DNA of 64,000 nt from Chryseobacterium sp. JM1 (GCF_000737715.1 NZ_JPRN01000003.1:675098-739097), one strand, 5' to 3'; positions 30,826 to 40,941 are shown, counted from the stretch's first letter. Translations and numbers: made by a program. The notes: generated by a model not told the origin, from the letters alone.

Positions 30826-33717
30826 ATGGAAAAGTTTAAAAAAATAATTTTGAAAATTCTAAAATGGACCGGAATTTCAATAGCAGCCCTCTTATTTTTA
30901 ATGTTTATCATTCCCATCCTTTTTCCGGGAACGATTTCTCAGCAGGTAAAAATATTTGCCAATCAGCATCTTGCGGGTAAACTCGATTATAAAAAGACCC
31001 ATCTTACCTTCTTCCGCCACTTCCCTTCTCTTACGGTTTCTGTAGATGATCTCGTTTTACAGGGTTCAAAACCTTTTCAGAATGATACGTTACTGACGGC
31101 AAAAGAATTAGCCGTGGGAATCAATCTTAAAAATCTGATTTTCAACCGTGAAGTGAAGATCGATGAAATTTATGTTACCGATGCCAATGCCAATGTTTTT
31201 GTCAACAGTAAAGGAGAAGCGAATTATAATGTCTACGTCTCCAAACCTTCCGGAAAACCGAAAGATACTACAGAAACAGGCGCTTCTATCAAACTGGACC
31301 TGATCAGACTTAAAAACTGGAATATCAGATACAACGATCATTCTGCAAGAGTTTTAGTGGATGCCAAGGGACTGAATTATACCGGAAAAGGCGGATTGAG
31401 TGAAGATATTTTTGATCTTCAGACGAATCTTGATATTGATAAAGTGGATTTCAGCCTGAACAGAATTTATTACGCCAAACAAAAAACCTTACACGCTGAT
31501 CTGATCACCAGAATTAATACCAATGCCTTAACTTTTGTCTTAAAAAAGAATGAGTTAAGAATTAATGATCTTCCTCTAAAATTCATTGGTTTTATCAGTA
31601 TTCTCAAAGACGGATACAATATGGACATCAAAGCAGCTTCGGAAAAAACTACGATTCGTGAGATGATCTCCGTACTGCCTCCACAATATCTCGACTGGGC
31701 AAAAGATACCAAAATAGAAGGCAACAGTGATTTGTATTTTCATATCAAAGGCAGGTTCAGTGAGCCTAAAAATATGAAACCGAGAGTCAAAGTACGTCTT
31801 TTGGTTAAAAACGGTTTTGTTTCTAATGGAAAAGCGCCCGTTCCGATGAACCATTTGAATATGGACCTGAATGTGGATTTACCGTCATTAGACACCAATC
31901 AGCTTGCCGTAGATTTGAAAAAACTTAGTTTTGATCTGGGGTCGAATAATAGTTTCCGGGCTTATGTAAAAACGAAAGGACTGAACGAAATGCAGGTGGA
32001 TGCCAATATAAAAGGCGCTGTAGACCTGAAAACGTTGAGCCAGGCTTTGGGACTGAAAGATATTGATATCCGGGGATTGATTGATACCAATATTAAAGCC
32101 AATGGAATGTTCAGTCTTGATAAAAAGCTGTTCCCAAAAACCAATGGTTATCTGAATCTTAAAAACGGCCTAGTCAAAACAAAATATTACCCCAACCCTA
32201 TCCAAAACATCAATTTAGTAGCGAACATTATCAATACAGACGGCACTTTCAAAAGTCTTGGTGTAAAACTGGATCCTTTCAGCTTTGATTTTGAAGGAAA
32301 TCCTGTGTTTGTGAATGCCGATTTACAGAATTTTGAAGATCTGCTGTATAAAGTCCGCGCAAAAGGCGTATTGAATGTCGGAAGAATTTATAAAGTTTTT
32401 GCGAAAAAAGGATTCGATATCAGCGGATTAATCATGGCGGATCTATCGCTCAATGGCCGGCAGAGTTATGCTACAACCGGCCAGTACAGTAAGCTTGACA
32501 ACAAAGGGACTTTAATTTTAAAGAACATTAAAGGCACTACAGAATACCTTCCTCAGTCATTTTTTATCAAAGAAGGAAATTTCCAGTTTGAAAATGAAAA
32601 AATGTGGTTCAGAAAATTCCTGGCTACCTACGGAAAATCTGATTTTGCGCTGAACGGTTATCTCCTCAATACCATCAATTATTTTATTGAAAGAAAAGGA
32701 ACACTTCACGGGAAATTCACTTTAAATTCCAATTACATCCTGATCGATGAGTTTATGGCGCTTAAAAACGGAGACAATACCGATAAATCCATTGAAGTGG
32801 AATATGCAAAAGTAGAAAACCCGAAAAGCAGCGGCGTAGTCATTATTCCGAAAAATCTGGATGTTTCCCTGGATGCCAATGCAAAAAAGGTTGAATTTAA
32901 AGGATTGGCACTTAATCACCTGAAAGGAAATGCTTCTGTGAATAAGGGAGAAGTGTATCTTAAAAACACCTCGTTTGACATTATCGGAAGCCGCATGAAT
33001 ATTGATGCGCGTTATCAGGATGAATCTCCGCTCACGGCTAATTATGATGTAGCTCTTAAAGTTCAGGATTTTGATGTCCAGAGAGCATATAAAGAGATTG
33101 ATATGGTTCGTGAAATGGCTACTGCAGCCAAAGATGTCAAAGGAATCGTATCCCTGGATTATAAACTGAAAGGGGATTTTGATAAAAATATGAGCCCGAT
33201 TTATCCATCACTTGAAGGCGGCGGAACAGTCAATCTCCGGGATGTGGAAGTGAAAAACCTGAAAATGCTTTCTGCGGTGGGTGATAATATCGGAGCAAAA
33301 GCTTTTGACAATCCTGATATGAAAGGCGTAACGATTGAAACCAATATCAAAAACAATTTGATCCATGTAGATAAGTTCACCTTTAAAGTTTCCGTTCTGA
33401 GACCTTCCATCAGTGGAACCACGAGTTTCAACGGACTGCTGGATCTGCAAGTGAGAGTCGGTCTTCCTCCGGCTGGCTGGATTGGTTTTCCAATCGTGGT
33501 AACAGGAACTCACAGCAAACCGAAAATCAAAATTTTCAGTAAAACCGGACAGGGAATCGTAGATGCGCTGTACAATAAAAAGTCCAACAAAGTGATCCGT
33601 GAAGAAAAACGTGCTGAGAAAAAATCAAGAAGGCAGCAACGGAAGGAAAAAGAAGCTCAGGAAGAGAAAGCTAAAAATGCGGAAAAGCAGATCAATAAGG
33701 ATCTTAAGGAAAAATAA
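30826..33717 (+). CDS. AsmA-family envelope protein
   Basis: A 963 aa inner-membrane-anchored protein of the AsmA/YhjG group. One TM helix at about 14-34 (WTGISIAALLFLMFIIPILF), then a long periplasmic beta-taco region; an N-terminal AsmA domain (LDYKKTHLTFFRHFPSLTVS, VDDLVLQG, VGINLKNLIFNREVKIDEIY), repeated beta-rich middle, and an AsmA-like C-terminal region (GTVNLRDVEVKNLKMLSAVG). AsmA-like proteins are now thought to move phospholipids between membranes. The last 45 residues are a basic, coiled-coil tail (KKSRRQQRKEKEAQEEKAKN). Complete, monocistronic, with a strong terminator. Confidence 0.9.
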   Translation: MEKFKKIILKILKWTGISIAALLFLMFIIPILFPGTISQQVKIFANQHLAGKLDYKKTHLTFFRHFPSLTVSVDDLVLQGSKPFQNDTLLTAKELAVGINLKNLIFNREVKIDEIYVTDANANVFVNSKGEANYNVYVSKPSGKPKDTTETGASIKLDLIRLKNWNIRYNDHSARVLVDAKGLNYTGKGGLSEDIFDLQTNLDIDKVDFSLNRIYYAKQKTLHADLITRINTNALTFVLKKNELRINDLPLKFIGFISILKDGYNMDIKAASEKTTIREMISVLPPQYLDWAKDTKIEGNSDLYFHIKGRFSEPKNMKPRVKVRLLVKNGFVSNGKAPVPMNHLNMDLNVDLPSLDTNQLAVDLKKLSFDLGSNNSFRAYVKTKGLNEMQVDANIKGAVDLKTLSQALGLKDIDIRGLIDTNIKANGMFSLDKKLFPKTNGYLNLKNGLVKTKYYPNPIQNINLVANIINTDGTFKSLGVKLDPFSFDFEGNPVFVNADLQNFEDLLYKVRAKGVLNVGRIYKVFAKKGFDISGLIMADLSLNGRQSYATTGQYSKLDNKGTLILKNIKGTTEYLPQSFFIKEGNFQFENEKMWFRKFLATYGKSDFALNGYLLNTINYFIERKGTLHGKFTLNSNYILIDEFMALKNGDNTDKSIEVEYAKVENPKSSGVVIIPKNLDVSLDANAKKVEFKGLALNHLKGNASVNKGEVYLKNTSFDIIGSRMNIDARYQDESPLTANYDVALKVQDFDVQRAYKEIDMVREMATAAKDVKGIVSLDYKLKGDFDKNMSPIYPSLEGGGTVNLRDVEVKNLKMLSAVGDNIGAKAFDNPDMKGVTIETNIKNNLIHVDKFTFKVSVLRPSISGTTSFNGLLDLQVRVGLPPAGWIGFPIVVTGTHSKPKIKIFSKTGQGIVDALYNKKSNKVIREEKRAEKKSRRQQRKEKEAQEEKAKNAEKQINKDLKEK

Positions 33718-33720
33718 AAA

Positions 33721-33751
33721 AATAAAGACTGCCCAATGTGCAGTCTTTATT
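33721..33751 (+). terminator. Hairpin terminator after asmA
   Basis: AATAAAGACTGC and GCAGTCTTTATT form a 12-bp perfect stem with a 7-nt loop and a following T-run. It can also serve the convergent efflux operon, because A residues flank the other side. Confidence 0.9.
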
Positions 33752-33776
33752 TTTACAGTACAGAACGATATACGAT

Positions 33777-34928
33777 CTACTCCGCTTTATTTTTAAGCAT
33801 CATCAGAAGGCTGTACGCTCCCTTCTGCACTATTTTTTTATCCTTCAGGAAATCCGCTTTCAGAATTTCTGTAAACTGATCATCGGAAATTCCTGCTGTA
33901 ACCGGAATCATTTTATAACTGCCTTTTCCAAGTTCTTCAAAAACATAACTTCTGTTTTCAAAAGAAACGACGGACTCGTTGGGAAGTCCCATAGTATTTC
34001 TACCGTTAATGCTTACTTCGGCATTGATGTACATTCCTTTCACAAAATCTGAATTGGGAGAAGAGAGTTTGGCAACCGCCATCGCAGCGCCTCCGTTTTC
34101 AATGCTGGGAACTACGCTGACGATTTTTGCATTCAGTTTAAGATCCGGATTTTCATTGCTGTAGACCAGAATGTCCTGCCCGGTTTTGATATCATTCACA
34201 TCATTTTCAAAAACTTTGAGCTCGAGCAATAATCCGGCAGGATCAATCAGTTCAAATAAAGTATCAGCCGGATTGATATATTGTCCGTTATTGACCAGAA
34301 TCTTGCTCACAAATCCATTGAAAGGCGCATAAATACTGATTCTGCTTCTGATATTTCCTGAGCTCAGTCCTTTTGCATTGATGCCTATGATTCTCAGTTT
34401 TTCTTCCAGCCCTTTTAAAGTGGCATTCAAAGTGGAATAATCAGCCTGTGCGGTCTGCAGGGTTTTATCGCTGCTGGCTTTGCTGATATTAAGGTCTTTT
34501 TGACGGCTAAGATTCAGTCTTGCAGATTCCAGCTGTGCTCTGGTCACCAGATAATCCTGCTGAAGCTGTATAAATTGGGGATCTTCCACCACAGCCAGCA
34601 CCTGACCTTTCTTAAAATGACTTCCACTGATGACATGAATAGACTTGATATGTCCGCCCATAATACTCGAAACCGAACTCATATGCGACGGCGCAATCTC
34701 TGCTTTTCCGTTCAGTCTGACCAGCTTCTCCATATTCCTGCTTTGAATCATGGTCGTGGTCACTCCTACTGTGTTTAGCTGTTTTTCTGAAAGTTTAACC
34801 ATATTTTCCTTATTCTGTGCGAATTTTTTATTCTCGTAAATGGTTTTCTCCTCTTCTTTTTTTCCTGAACATGAAGATAAAACAAGAGATAAAAGAAGGC
34901 TGTATATAGATATTTTTTTGAATGACAT
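33777..34928 (-). CDS. RND efflux periplasmic adaptor (membrane-fusion lipoprotein)
   Basis: Connects the inner-membrane RND pump to the outer-membrane channel. The signal peptide has a lipobox (VLSSC). The barrel-sandwich half reads GHIKSIHVISGSHFKKGQVL early and ISIYAPFNGFVSKILVNNGQ later, separated by a hairpin of about 70 residues (LVTRAQLESARLNLSRQKD); the beta-barrel and membrane-proximal domains follow (ENDVNDIKTGQDILVYSNEN). This is the CusB/CzcB group. It is the last gene of the efflux operon, 7 nt after the pump gene. 383 aa, complete. Confidence 0.92.
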   Translation of the reverse strand: MSFKKISIYSLLLSLVLSSCSGKKEEEKTIYENKKFAQNKENMVKLSEKQLNTVGVTTTMIQSRNMEKLVRLNGKAEIAPSHMSSVSSIMGGHIKSIHVISGSHFKKGQVLAVVEDPQFIQLQQDYLVTRAQLESARLNLSRQKDLNISKASSDKTLQTAQADYSTLNATLKGLEEKLRIIGINAKGLSSGNIRSRISIYAPFNGFVSKILVNNGQYINPADTLFELIDPAGLLLELKVFENDVNDIKTGQDILVYSNENPDLKLNAKIVSVVPSIENGGAAMAVAKLSSPNSDFVKGMYINAEVSINGRNTMGLPNESVVSFENRSYVFEELGKGSYKMIPVTAGISDDQFTEILKADFLKDKKIVQKGAYSLLMMLKNKAE

Positions 34929-34935
34929 TCCGCTG

Positions 34936-37900
34936 TTATTTTGAAATTAAATAATTGAATTCTGCTGCGATCTGGTTGAGCTTTTCCAGATGATCGATGT
35001 AGTCTGCTTTCGTTTTCACAGCCTGATTGACCAATAAAACCCACGTCATATAATCGATTTCTCCGGCATCCATCTGCTTCTGGGCAGCAGTTAGAATCGT
35101 TTCAGATTTCGGAAGCTGTTTCTTTTCATAATTGTCAATGATTTTCTTTTGATTCATGTAATTGCTGATCTGCTGTCCTATTCTGTTTTTAAGCTCAATC
35201 TCTTTACGCAGGTATTCATTTTCGGAAACGGCAATTTTTGCCTGAGCAGCTTTTGCCAATGCCCTCTGCCCTTTCGTGAACAACGGAATTCCCACACCGA
35301 CCAGAACGGAATTAAAACGATTGTTATTGATGTTCTTCATGCTTTGATTCGTATATCCGACAAGAAGTTCTGGCAGCAGTTTGCTCTTTTCAAGCTGGAC
35401 TTCAGCCTCATTGATTTTAATCTGCTGCTGTAAATACTGAAGTTCCGGATGCTGGCTGATGGTTTCCTCAGAAAGCTGAAGATTGATATTCATTATGGAT
35501 TGATCAGCTACAGGTTGGTAGGACTTTTCGGACTGAAGCAGTAATTGAAATTGCAGTTTCGCTATATTCAGATCATTTTCAAGGATATTCAGTTGGATGT
35601 CTGCCTGTTCTTTCTGGATGGAACCGGTAGATTCTTCTAAAATATTAGCCTCTCCTTTTTTTAGTCTTAAGCTGGCTTTATCGGCAAAATTTTGATACAG
35701 ACGGCTGATGTATTCCAATACTTTTTTCTTTTCCTGAAGAATTAAGATCCTGTAAAAAAAGTCCGAAACTTCCTTTCTGAGCTGAGCTTTGGTCAGGTTC
35801 TGATTCATCACACTAGCCGTCCATGAAGCATCTAGCATTTGTTTTCTTTTCGAATATACTGTTGGGAAACTGAACCTTTGCGATACCGAGAATGAATTGT
35901 CGGTTTCCTGTCCCTGGATTTGTCCAATAGCGCCAGCCACTTCCAGTTGCGGAATATCCAGATAAGTTCCCTTCAGTTTTTCCTGATAGTCAGTGATCAG
36001 TTTTGAATTTTTAAGTGTTCCGTTTTGCTGATAAGCTTTTTCCAAAGCCTGTTCATAAGTAATATTTTCCTGTGCACTGATTCCACTTACGGAAAGTAAT
36101 AACAGAACCACCGACAGTTTTTTATAATTAAGTTTTTTAGAGAATTTCATTTTCTTTTTATTAATTCGTTCAAATAAGACATAGAGAATAGGAAGGACAA
36201 ATAGGGTGAGTAAGGTCGCCAACATCAGTCCGCCGATAACCACCGTTGCCAAAGGTCTTTGCACTTCTGCCCCTGCACCGCTGCTGAGCGCCATGGGAAG
36301 GAAGCCTAATGAGGCTACAAAAGCGGTCGTTAAAACCGGACGAAGCCTGATTCTTGTTCCCATCAGAACAATTCTGCTGGTGTTGGTTATTCCGTTCTTT
36401 TTTAAGCGGTTAAACTCTGATATCAAAACAATTCCGTTAAGTACAGCAACTCCGAAAAGAGCAATAAATCCAACCCCGGCGCTGATGCTGAAAGGCATTC
36501 CTCTCAATGCCATAAAATACACCCCACCGATTGCTGATAAAGGAATTGCGGTGTAAATAATCAGACTGTGTTTTACAGAACCGAAAGCAAAGAATAGCAA
36601 TAAGAAAATCATCACCAGTGAAATTGGAACGGCAATGCCCAGTCTGGCTTTGGCTTCATTTAAATTCTCAAAGGCACCGCCATAGGAAATCGTATACCCG
36701 GAAGATAATTTTAAATCTTTATCCGTTTTCTTCTGAAGCTCCTCTACGATACTTTGTACATCCCTTCCACGCACGTTAAATCCTACCACAATTCTTCTTT
36801 TGGTATCTTCCCTCTGAATCTGATTCGGACTGTTTTTCAATTCCACTTTAGCCAATTGAGATAACGGAATCTGTTCACCTGACGCCGTAGGAACCAAAAG
36901 ATTCCGGATGCTGGTGATGTCTTTTTTGTGTTCATTATCCATACGAACCACAATGTCAAATTTTCGTTCTCCTTCGTATAATGCTCCTGCGGTTTGTCCT
37001 GCAAAAGCCATATTGATCCCTCTGTTGATTTCTGCTACGGAAATACGGTGACGTGACAGTTCTGCCCGGTTGTAATCAATCACTACCTGAGGCGCTCCCA
37101 CAACAGGTTCCAGATAGAGATCCTGAGCACCTTTTACTGTATTAATGATACTGCCGAGTTTTTTTGCGTATAGCGCAAGACTGTCCAGATCTTCACCATA
37201 AATTTTACAGACCACATCCTGTCTGGCTCCTGTCATCAACTCATTGAAACGCATCTGTACCGGAAACTGGAAACCTGTCGTCAATCCGGGAATTACTTTC
37301 AGAGATTCACTCATTTTTGCTGAAAGTTCGGGGAATGATGTGGCGGATGTCCATTCTTTTTTAGGTTTTAAAACAATGATCATGTCTCCCGCATCCATCG
37401 GCATGGGTTCTGTAGGGATTTCCGCACTTCCGATCTTAGTAACTACTTTTTCCACTTCAGGAAACTGCTTCAGAAGAATTCCGGCAGCTTGGCTTGTCAC
37501 TTTTTTTGTTTCGTTGATGTTACTTCCCTGGAGAATACGCATTTCAACCGCAAAATCGCCTTCTTCCAATGATGGAATGAATTCACCGCCCATTCTGGAA
37601 AGGATTACCACAGCGCCTACAAAAAGGATCAAAACAGTAAAGAGAATTGTTTTTCTGAATTTAAGCGCTTTCATCAGGAATTTCTGATGACCTGCCTCTA
37701 CTTTGGCCATGACCCTGTCTGAAATATTGTCCTTCTCCTTTTTCTTTTTACTCAAGACAAGCGAACTCATCATCGGAATATAAGTTAAGGAAAGCAGGAA
37801 TGCTCCTACCAGAGCAAAAGCAACAGTCTGGGCCATAGGTTTAAACATCTTGCCTTCAATCCCCTGAAGCGTAAAAATCGGAAGGTACACGATAAGGATA

Positions 37901-39273
37901 ATAATCTGTCCAAATACGGCACTGTTCACCATTTTTGAAGCAGAACTGGAAACCTGTTCATCCATTTCCTTTTTGCTGAGCATATTGTCTTTACCGAAAT
38001 GCTTTTTATGAGCCAGCTGATGGAGAACCGCTTCCACGATGATGACGGCTCCGTCTACAATCAATCCGAAATCAAGGGCTCCGAGACTCATTAAGTTTCC
38101 ACCAACTCCAAAAATATTCATCATGATAATGGCAAACAGCATGGCTAAAGGAATCACCGATGCCACCAATAATCCTGCTCTGAAATTTCCCAGGAACAGA
38201 ACAAGAATAAAAACAACGATCAAAGCTCCTTCCATCAGGTTGGTTTTTACGGTACTGATCGTATTATTCACCATTTTAGCACGGTCAAGGAAAGGTTCCA
38301 CGACAACCCCTTCCGGTAAAGACTCCTGGATTTTTTCAAGTCTCTGCTTTATATTTTCGATGACTTCATTGGCATTTTCACCTTTTAGCATTAAAACAAT
38401 GGCTCCAGATACTTCTCCGGTATCATTATATGTCATGGCTCCATATCTTGTGGCAAAGCCGATCTTAACTGATGCGACATCCTTGATATGAACAGGAATT
38501 CCGTCTTTGGTATCGGCAACCTGGATATTTCCAATGTCTTCCGTACTTCCTAAGAGTCCTTCACTGCGGATAAAAAGAACGGTTTCTTTCTTCTCGATAT
38601 AGGCACCTCCGGTATTCTGGTTGTTCTTTTCAAGGGCGGCAAAAACATCATTGATGTTGATGTTAAAAGCTTGTAATTTATTAGGATTAATCGCTATTTC
38701 ATATTGTTTCAGCTTGCCTCCGAAGCTGCTGACATCTGCTACCCCTTTTGTTCCTAAAAGCTGGCGTCTGATCACCCAATCCTGAATGGTTCTGAGTTCA
38801 GTTTCATCATACACATTTTCGTAGCCTTTTTTAGCCCTTACCACATATTGAAAAATCTCTCCCAGTCCGGAAGAAATAGGTCCCAGCTCCGGTTTTCCAA
38901 TGCCCTCGGGAATATTTTCCTGAACAAGCTGAAGACGTTCCTGAACCTGTTGACGGGCCCAATAGACATCCGTTTTATCATCAAAAACGACAGTCACAAG
39001 AGAAAGTCCGAAACGTGAAAAACTGCGGAGTTCGGTGATTCTGCTGATGTTGCTGGTAGCCTGTTCTATCGGAAAAGTAACAAGACGTTCGATGTCTGCA
39101 GCTCCATAAGAAGGCGCTGTGGTAATGATCTGAACCTGATTATTGGTAATATCCGGCTGGGCATCAATAGGAAGTTTGGTGGTTTCATAGATGCCAAGAA
39201 GAATCAGCCCTATGGTAAAAAGAGCGATGATGAGTTTATTCTTTACAGAAAACTCAATAATTTTATTTAACAT
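34936..39273 (-). CDS. CusA/CzcA heavy-metal RND pump fused to a TolC-like outer-membrane factor
   Basis: A 1445 aa fusion. Residues about 1-1030 are an HME-type RND pump: N-terminal PIDAQPDITNNQVQIITTAP, the diagnostic ALDFGLIVDGAVIIVEA in TM4, and the central docking domains. After basic loop residues (KKMKFSKKLNYKK) a second signal-like hydrophobic segment (LSVVLLLLSVSGISAQ) leads into about 390 residues of TolC-type outer-membrane factor (YEQALEKAYQQNGTLKNS, the helical hairpins and SMKNINNNRFNSVLVGVGIP). So inner-membrane pump and outer-membrane channel are one polypeptide and may be cleaved at the second signal. It likely exports Co, Zn, Cd, Cu or Ag; the substrate is not evident. Confidence 0.93.
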   Translation of the reverse strand: MLNKIIEFSVKNKLIIALFTIGLILLGIYETTKLPIDAQPDITNNQVQIITTAPSYGAADIERLVTFPIEQATSNISRITELRSFSRFGLSLVTVVFDDKTDVYWARQQVQERLQLVQENIPEGIGKPELGPISSGLGEIFQYVVRAKKGYENVYDETELRTIQDWVIRRQLLGTKGVADVSSFGGKLKQYEIAINPNKLQAFNININDVFAALEKNNQNTGGAYIEKKETVLFIRSEGLLGSTEDIGNIQVADTKDGIPVHIKDVASVKIGFATRYGAMTYNDTGEVSGAIVLMLKGENANEVIENIKQRLEKIQESLPEGVVVEPFLDRAKMVNNTISTVKTNLMEGALIVVFILVLFLGNFRAGLLVASVIPLAMLFAIIMMNIFGVGGNLMSLGALDFGLIVDGAVIIVEAVLHQLAHKKHFGKDNMLSKKEMDEQVSSSASKMVNSAVFGQIIILIVYLPIFTLQGIEGKMFKPMAQTVAFALVGAFLLSLTYIPMMSSLVLSKKKKEKDNISDRVMAKVEAGHQKFLMKALKFRKTILFTVLILFVGAVVILSRMGGEFIPSLEEGDFAVEMRILQGSNINETKKVTSQAAGILLKQFPEVEKVVTKIGSAEIPTEPMPMDAGDMIIVLKPKKEWTSATSFPELSAKMSESLKVIPGLTTGFQFPVQMRFNELMTGARQDVVCKIYGEDLDSLALYAKKLGSIINTVKGAQDLYLEPVVGAPQVVIDYNRAELSRHRISVAEINRGINMAFAGQTAGALYEGERKFDIVVRMDNEHKKDITSIRNLLVPTASGEQIPLSQLAKVELKNSPNQIQREDTKRRIVVGFNVRGRDVQSIVEELQKKTDKDLKLSSGYTISYGGAFENLNEAKARLGIAVPISLVMIFLLLFFAFGSVKHSLIIYTAIPLSAIGGVYFMALRGMPFSISAGVGFIALFGVAVLNGIVLISEFNRLKKNGITNTSRIVLMGTRIRLRPVLTTAFVASLGFLPMALSSGAGAEVQRPLATVVIGGLMLATLLTLFVLPILYVLFERINKKKMKFSKKLNYKKLSVVLLLLSVSGISAQENITYEQALEKAYQQNGTLKNSKLITDYQEKLKGTYLDIPQLEVAGAIGQIQGQETDNSFSVSQRFSFPTVYSKRKQMLDASWTASVMNQNLTKAQLRKEVSDFFYRILILQEKKKVLEYISRLYQNFADKASLRLKKGEANILEESTGSIQKEQADIQLNILENDLNIAKLQFQLLLQSEKSYQPVADQSIMNINLQLSEETISQHPELQYLQQQIKINEAEVQLEKSKLLPELLVGYTNQSMKNINNNRFNSVLVGVGIPLFTKGQRALAKAAQAKIAVSENEYLRKEIELKNRIGQQISNYMNQKKIIDNYEKKQLPKSETILTAAQKQMDAGEIDYMTWVLLVNQAVKTKADYIDHLEKLNQIAAEFNYLISK

Positions 39274-39354
39274 GGAAAAATTATTAATTGATAAACAAGA
39301 AATTGACTGCTTCAGGGCAAAATCCTAAAGCATTAATTTTCAATTCAAAATCAA

Positions 39355-39717
39355 TTAAGAGAACCGCGGAGGCTGGAAAATACGGGAAAGATAAAGACTT
39401 GGAAAGTTTTTCTCCTGATAAGTGCTGTTTTTCTGAGGCACCCTGATTTCTTTAGGTTTTTCTATGTGAAAAGTCATATCAGGAAGCTGGGCATTCACCA
39501 TCAGCACAATGGGTGGATTGATAAAAGGAAGTTTCTGGTCTGTAGCCCAGTCTGAATCTTCTTTGTGGTTGTCATAGTGCTCCATGACAAACTCCGCGAA
39601 GTTTCCTTCATATTCCATAAGGTGTTCCACAAACAACGGCACTTTAAGCACTTCCGCCGTATTGGTGGTAGCAAGCACATACATCATTGAACATATTATG
39701 GAAAGCCATTTTAACAT
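39355..39717 (-). CDS. Small exported protein heading the metal efflux operon
   Basis: No family recognised. The 120 aa protein has a signal-like N-terminus (MLKWLSIICSMMYVLATT) and a mature part with several His and acidic residues (VEHLMEYEGNFAEFVMEHYD, then NHKEDSDW), followed by PFINPPIVLMVNAQLPDMTF. The clustered H, E and D residues suggest metal binding, and the position directly before a heavy-metal RND pump (81 nt upstream) makes a periplasmic metal-sensing or -carrying role plausible. Similar small genes precede related efflux operons in Flavobacteriia as I recall. Confidence 0.6.
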   Translation of the reverse strand: MLKWLSIICSMMYVLATTNTAEVLKVPLFVEHLMEYEGNFAEFVMEHYDNHKEDSDWATDQKLPFINPPIVLMVNAQLPDMTFHIEKPKEIRVPQKNSTYQEKNFPSLYLSRIFQPPRFS

Positions 39718-39724
39718 TGCGGTG

Positions 39725-39732
39725 CAAATATA
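39725..39732 (-). promoter_or_regulatory. -7 box of the metal efflux operon
   Basis: TATATTTG on the minus strand matches TAnnTTTG and lies only 7 nt before the ATG of the small exported protein, so the message would be nearly leaderless, or the next Met pair downstream would be the true start. No TTG at -33 was found. Confidence 0.45.
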
Positions 39733-39913
39733 GGGCTTAAATTTTTTCTAAAACGGTTCTCTGTATTAATTTTATGAGAATAATCCCTGTGTCAGAAGTC
39801 TTTCCCATAGATATTCGATAGTTCAAAAGATGAATTGTTTTGTAAATAATTAGAAATGAAGTCTTTTTACTATACATTTTAGCACATCTTATGGAATGCG
39901 GATTTCGGGTTAA

Positions 39914-40522
39914 TTATTCAAAGTCCAGAAAACCGTCCGAAAGTTTTTTCCATTGGATCTTGGAAACACCTATCATTCCACCGGCGGCTATCATAAAATT
40001 TCTAACAATATCAATAAATCCTGCATTGAAATTTGGCGTTTCATTCCGTCCGTAGACTGCAGCTTTTAAGTGGCTGGCTGTTCTGGAAATCATAAAGGTA
40101 GATGTAGCTTTAGCACTGTAAAAATGAGAAATATGTTTGCTGTGCTTATCTTCAGGATCTTTTGATGGATTACAGGTGATCATAATGCTTTCCGACACGT
40201 TGTCTTCCAGGAAGCAGATGTCAGTGATTTCTACCCAGTCATAACCTTTCGCTCCTTTTTCTCCCGGCCCGGGAATATCAATTTTTATAAAATCTCCTAT
40301 CTGAGGAGCTCTTATGATTCCATTTCCTTCGGCATCATAAAGTTTAAAGTCTGCAAATCCTTCTCCACAATAGCTTTTCCATTGGTTAACGGCAAAAAAT
40401 CTTTCTTTGAGCAGTTCAAATTTTACCGGAAGAAATGTTGGATCAAACTCTTTTTGGCTTTCTGTATCGTGAAATCCACCAGATATCTGCTGGGGAACTC
40501 TCGGGATCTGCTTTGGTTTCAT
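39914..40522 (-). CDS. Cytosolic protein of unknown function
   Basis: No family recognised. The 202 aa protein has no signal peptide. The N-terminal half is beta-rich (FDPTFLPVKFELLKERFFAV, FADFKLYDAEGNGIIRAPQI, FIKIDIPGPGEKGAKGYDWV) and the C-terminal half contains SHFYSAKATSTFMISRTASH and a helix with DIVRNFMIAAGGMIGVSKI. The sequence around GDFIKIDIPGPG recalls OB-like or SRPBCC-like strands, but I would not assign it. It stands alone between the efflux operon and a block of intergenic repeats. Confidence 0.6.
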   Translation of the reverse strand: MKPKQIPRVPQQISGGFHDTESQKEFDPTFLPVKFELLKERFFAVNQWKSYCGEGFADFKLYDAEGNGIIRAPQIGDFIKIDIPGPGEKGAKGYDWVEITDICFLEDNVSESIMITCNPSKDPEDKHSKHISHFYSAKATSTFMISRTASHLKAAVYGRNETPNFNAGFIDIVRNFMIAAGGMIGVSKIQWKKLSDGFLDFE

Positions 40523-40594
40523 GGTATTGAATTTTAGACTAAGTTATAAAAACCGGAAGAATTCCTTTATGAGTGGAATCACAACACTAGTTTT

Positions 40595-40674
40595 AAACAC
40601 AAATCACACAAATACTTTCACAAATAACACTAGTGCGAAAAATATTGTTCGTGTCATTTGTGCTATTCGTGTTT
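40595..40674. repeat. Diverged intergenic repeat with inverted arms
   Basis: AAACACAAATCACACAAAT (from 40595) is complementary, with three mismatches in about 20, to the segment ending at 40674. The wording resembles the CACGGATGGCAC module of the modular family elsewhere in the window. The 419-nt gap between the flanking genes holds this repeat, one small hairpin and nothing else recognised; an open frame that crosses it has no gene-like features. Confidence 0.5.
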
Positions 40675-40693
40675 TAATCATAGAATATAAAAA

Positions 40694-40709
40694 CCTCTCA
40701 ATCGAGAGG
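40694..40709 (-). terminator. Hairpin, possible minus-strand terminator
   Basis: CCTCTC and GAGAGG pair with a 4-nt loop. On the minus strand it is followed by TTTTTA. The only leftward gene that could reach it is the AraC gene at 41.6 kb, whose transcript would then run antisense through the Crp gene. Confidence 0.45.
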
Positions 40710-40941
40710 CCAATGTTAAAACGTAATGTATTGAGATATATGGAGCTTTTAAACTGCCAGCCAAAAGTAAAAACAATGATCAATATATTTTATGACTGGA
40801 GTCATGTTGCCTTGATTTTATTGTGAATTTGTTAAAGTTTGCTTATCTTACCTTCTTTTTATAAACTAATATTTATTTTTGAATAAAAATTTAAAAGCAA
40901 TAGCTGTGAGATTGATCTGAACAATTCAATTTCATGGTTGT

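Noticed and set aside
40521..40826. Open reading frame on the plus strand across the gap between the unknown-function gene and the Crp gene
   Set aside because: It is made of intergenic repeat sequence, lacks protein-like features and overlaps the start of the leftward gene; judged a chance frame.
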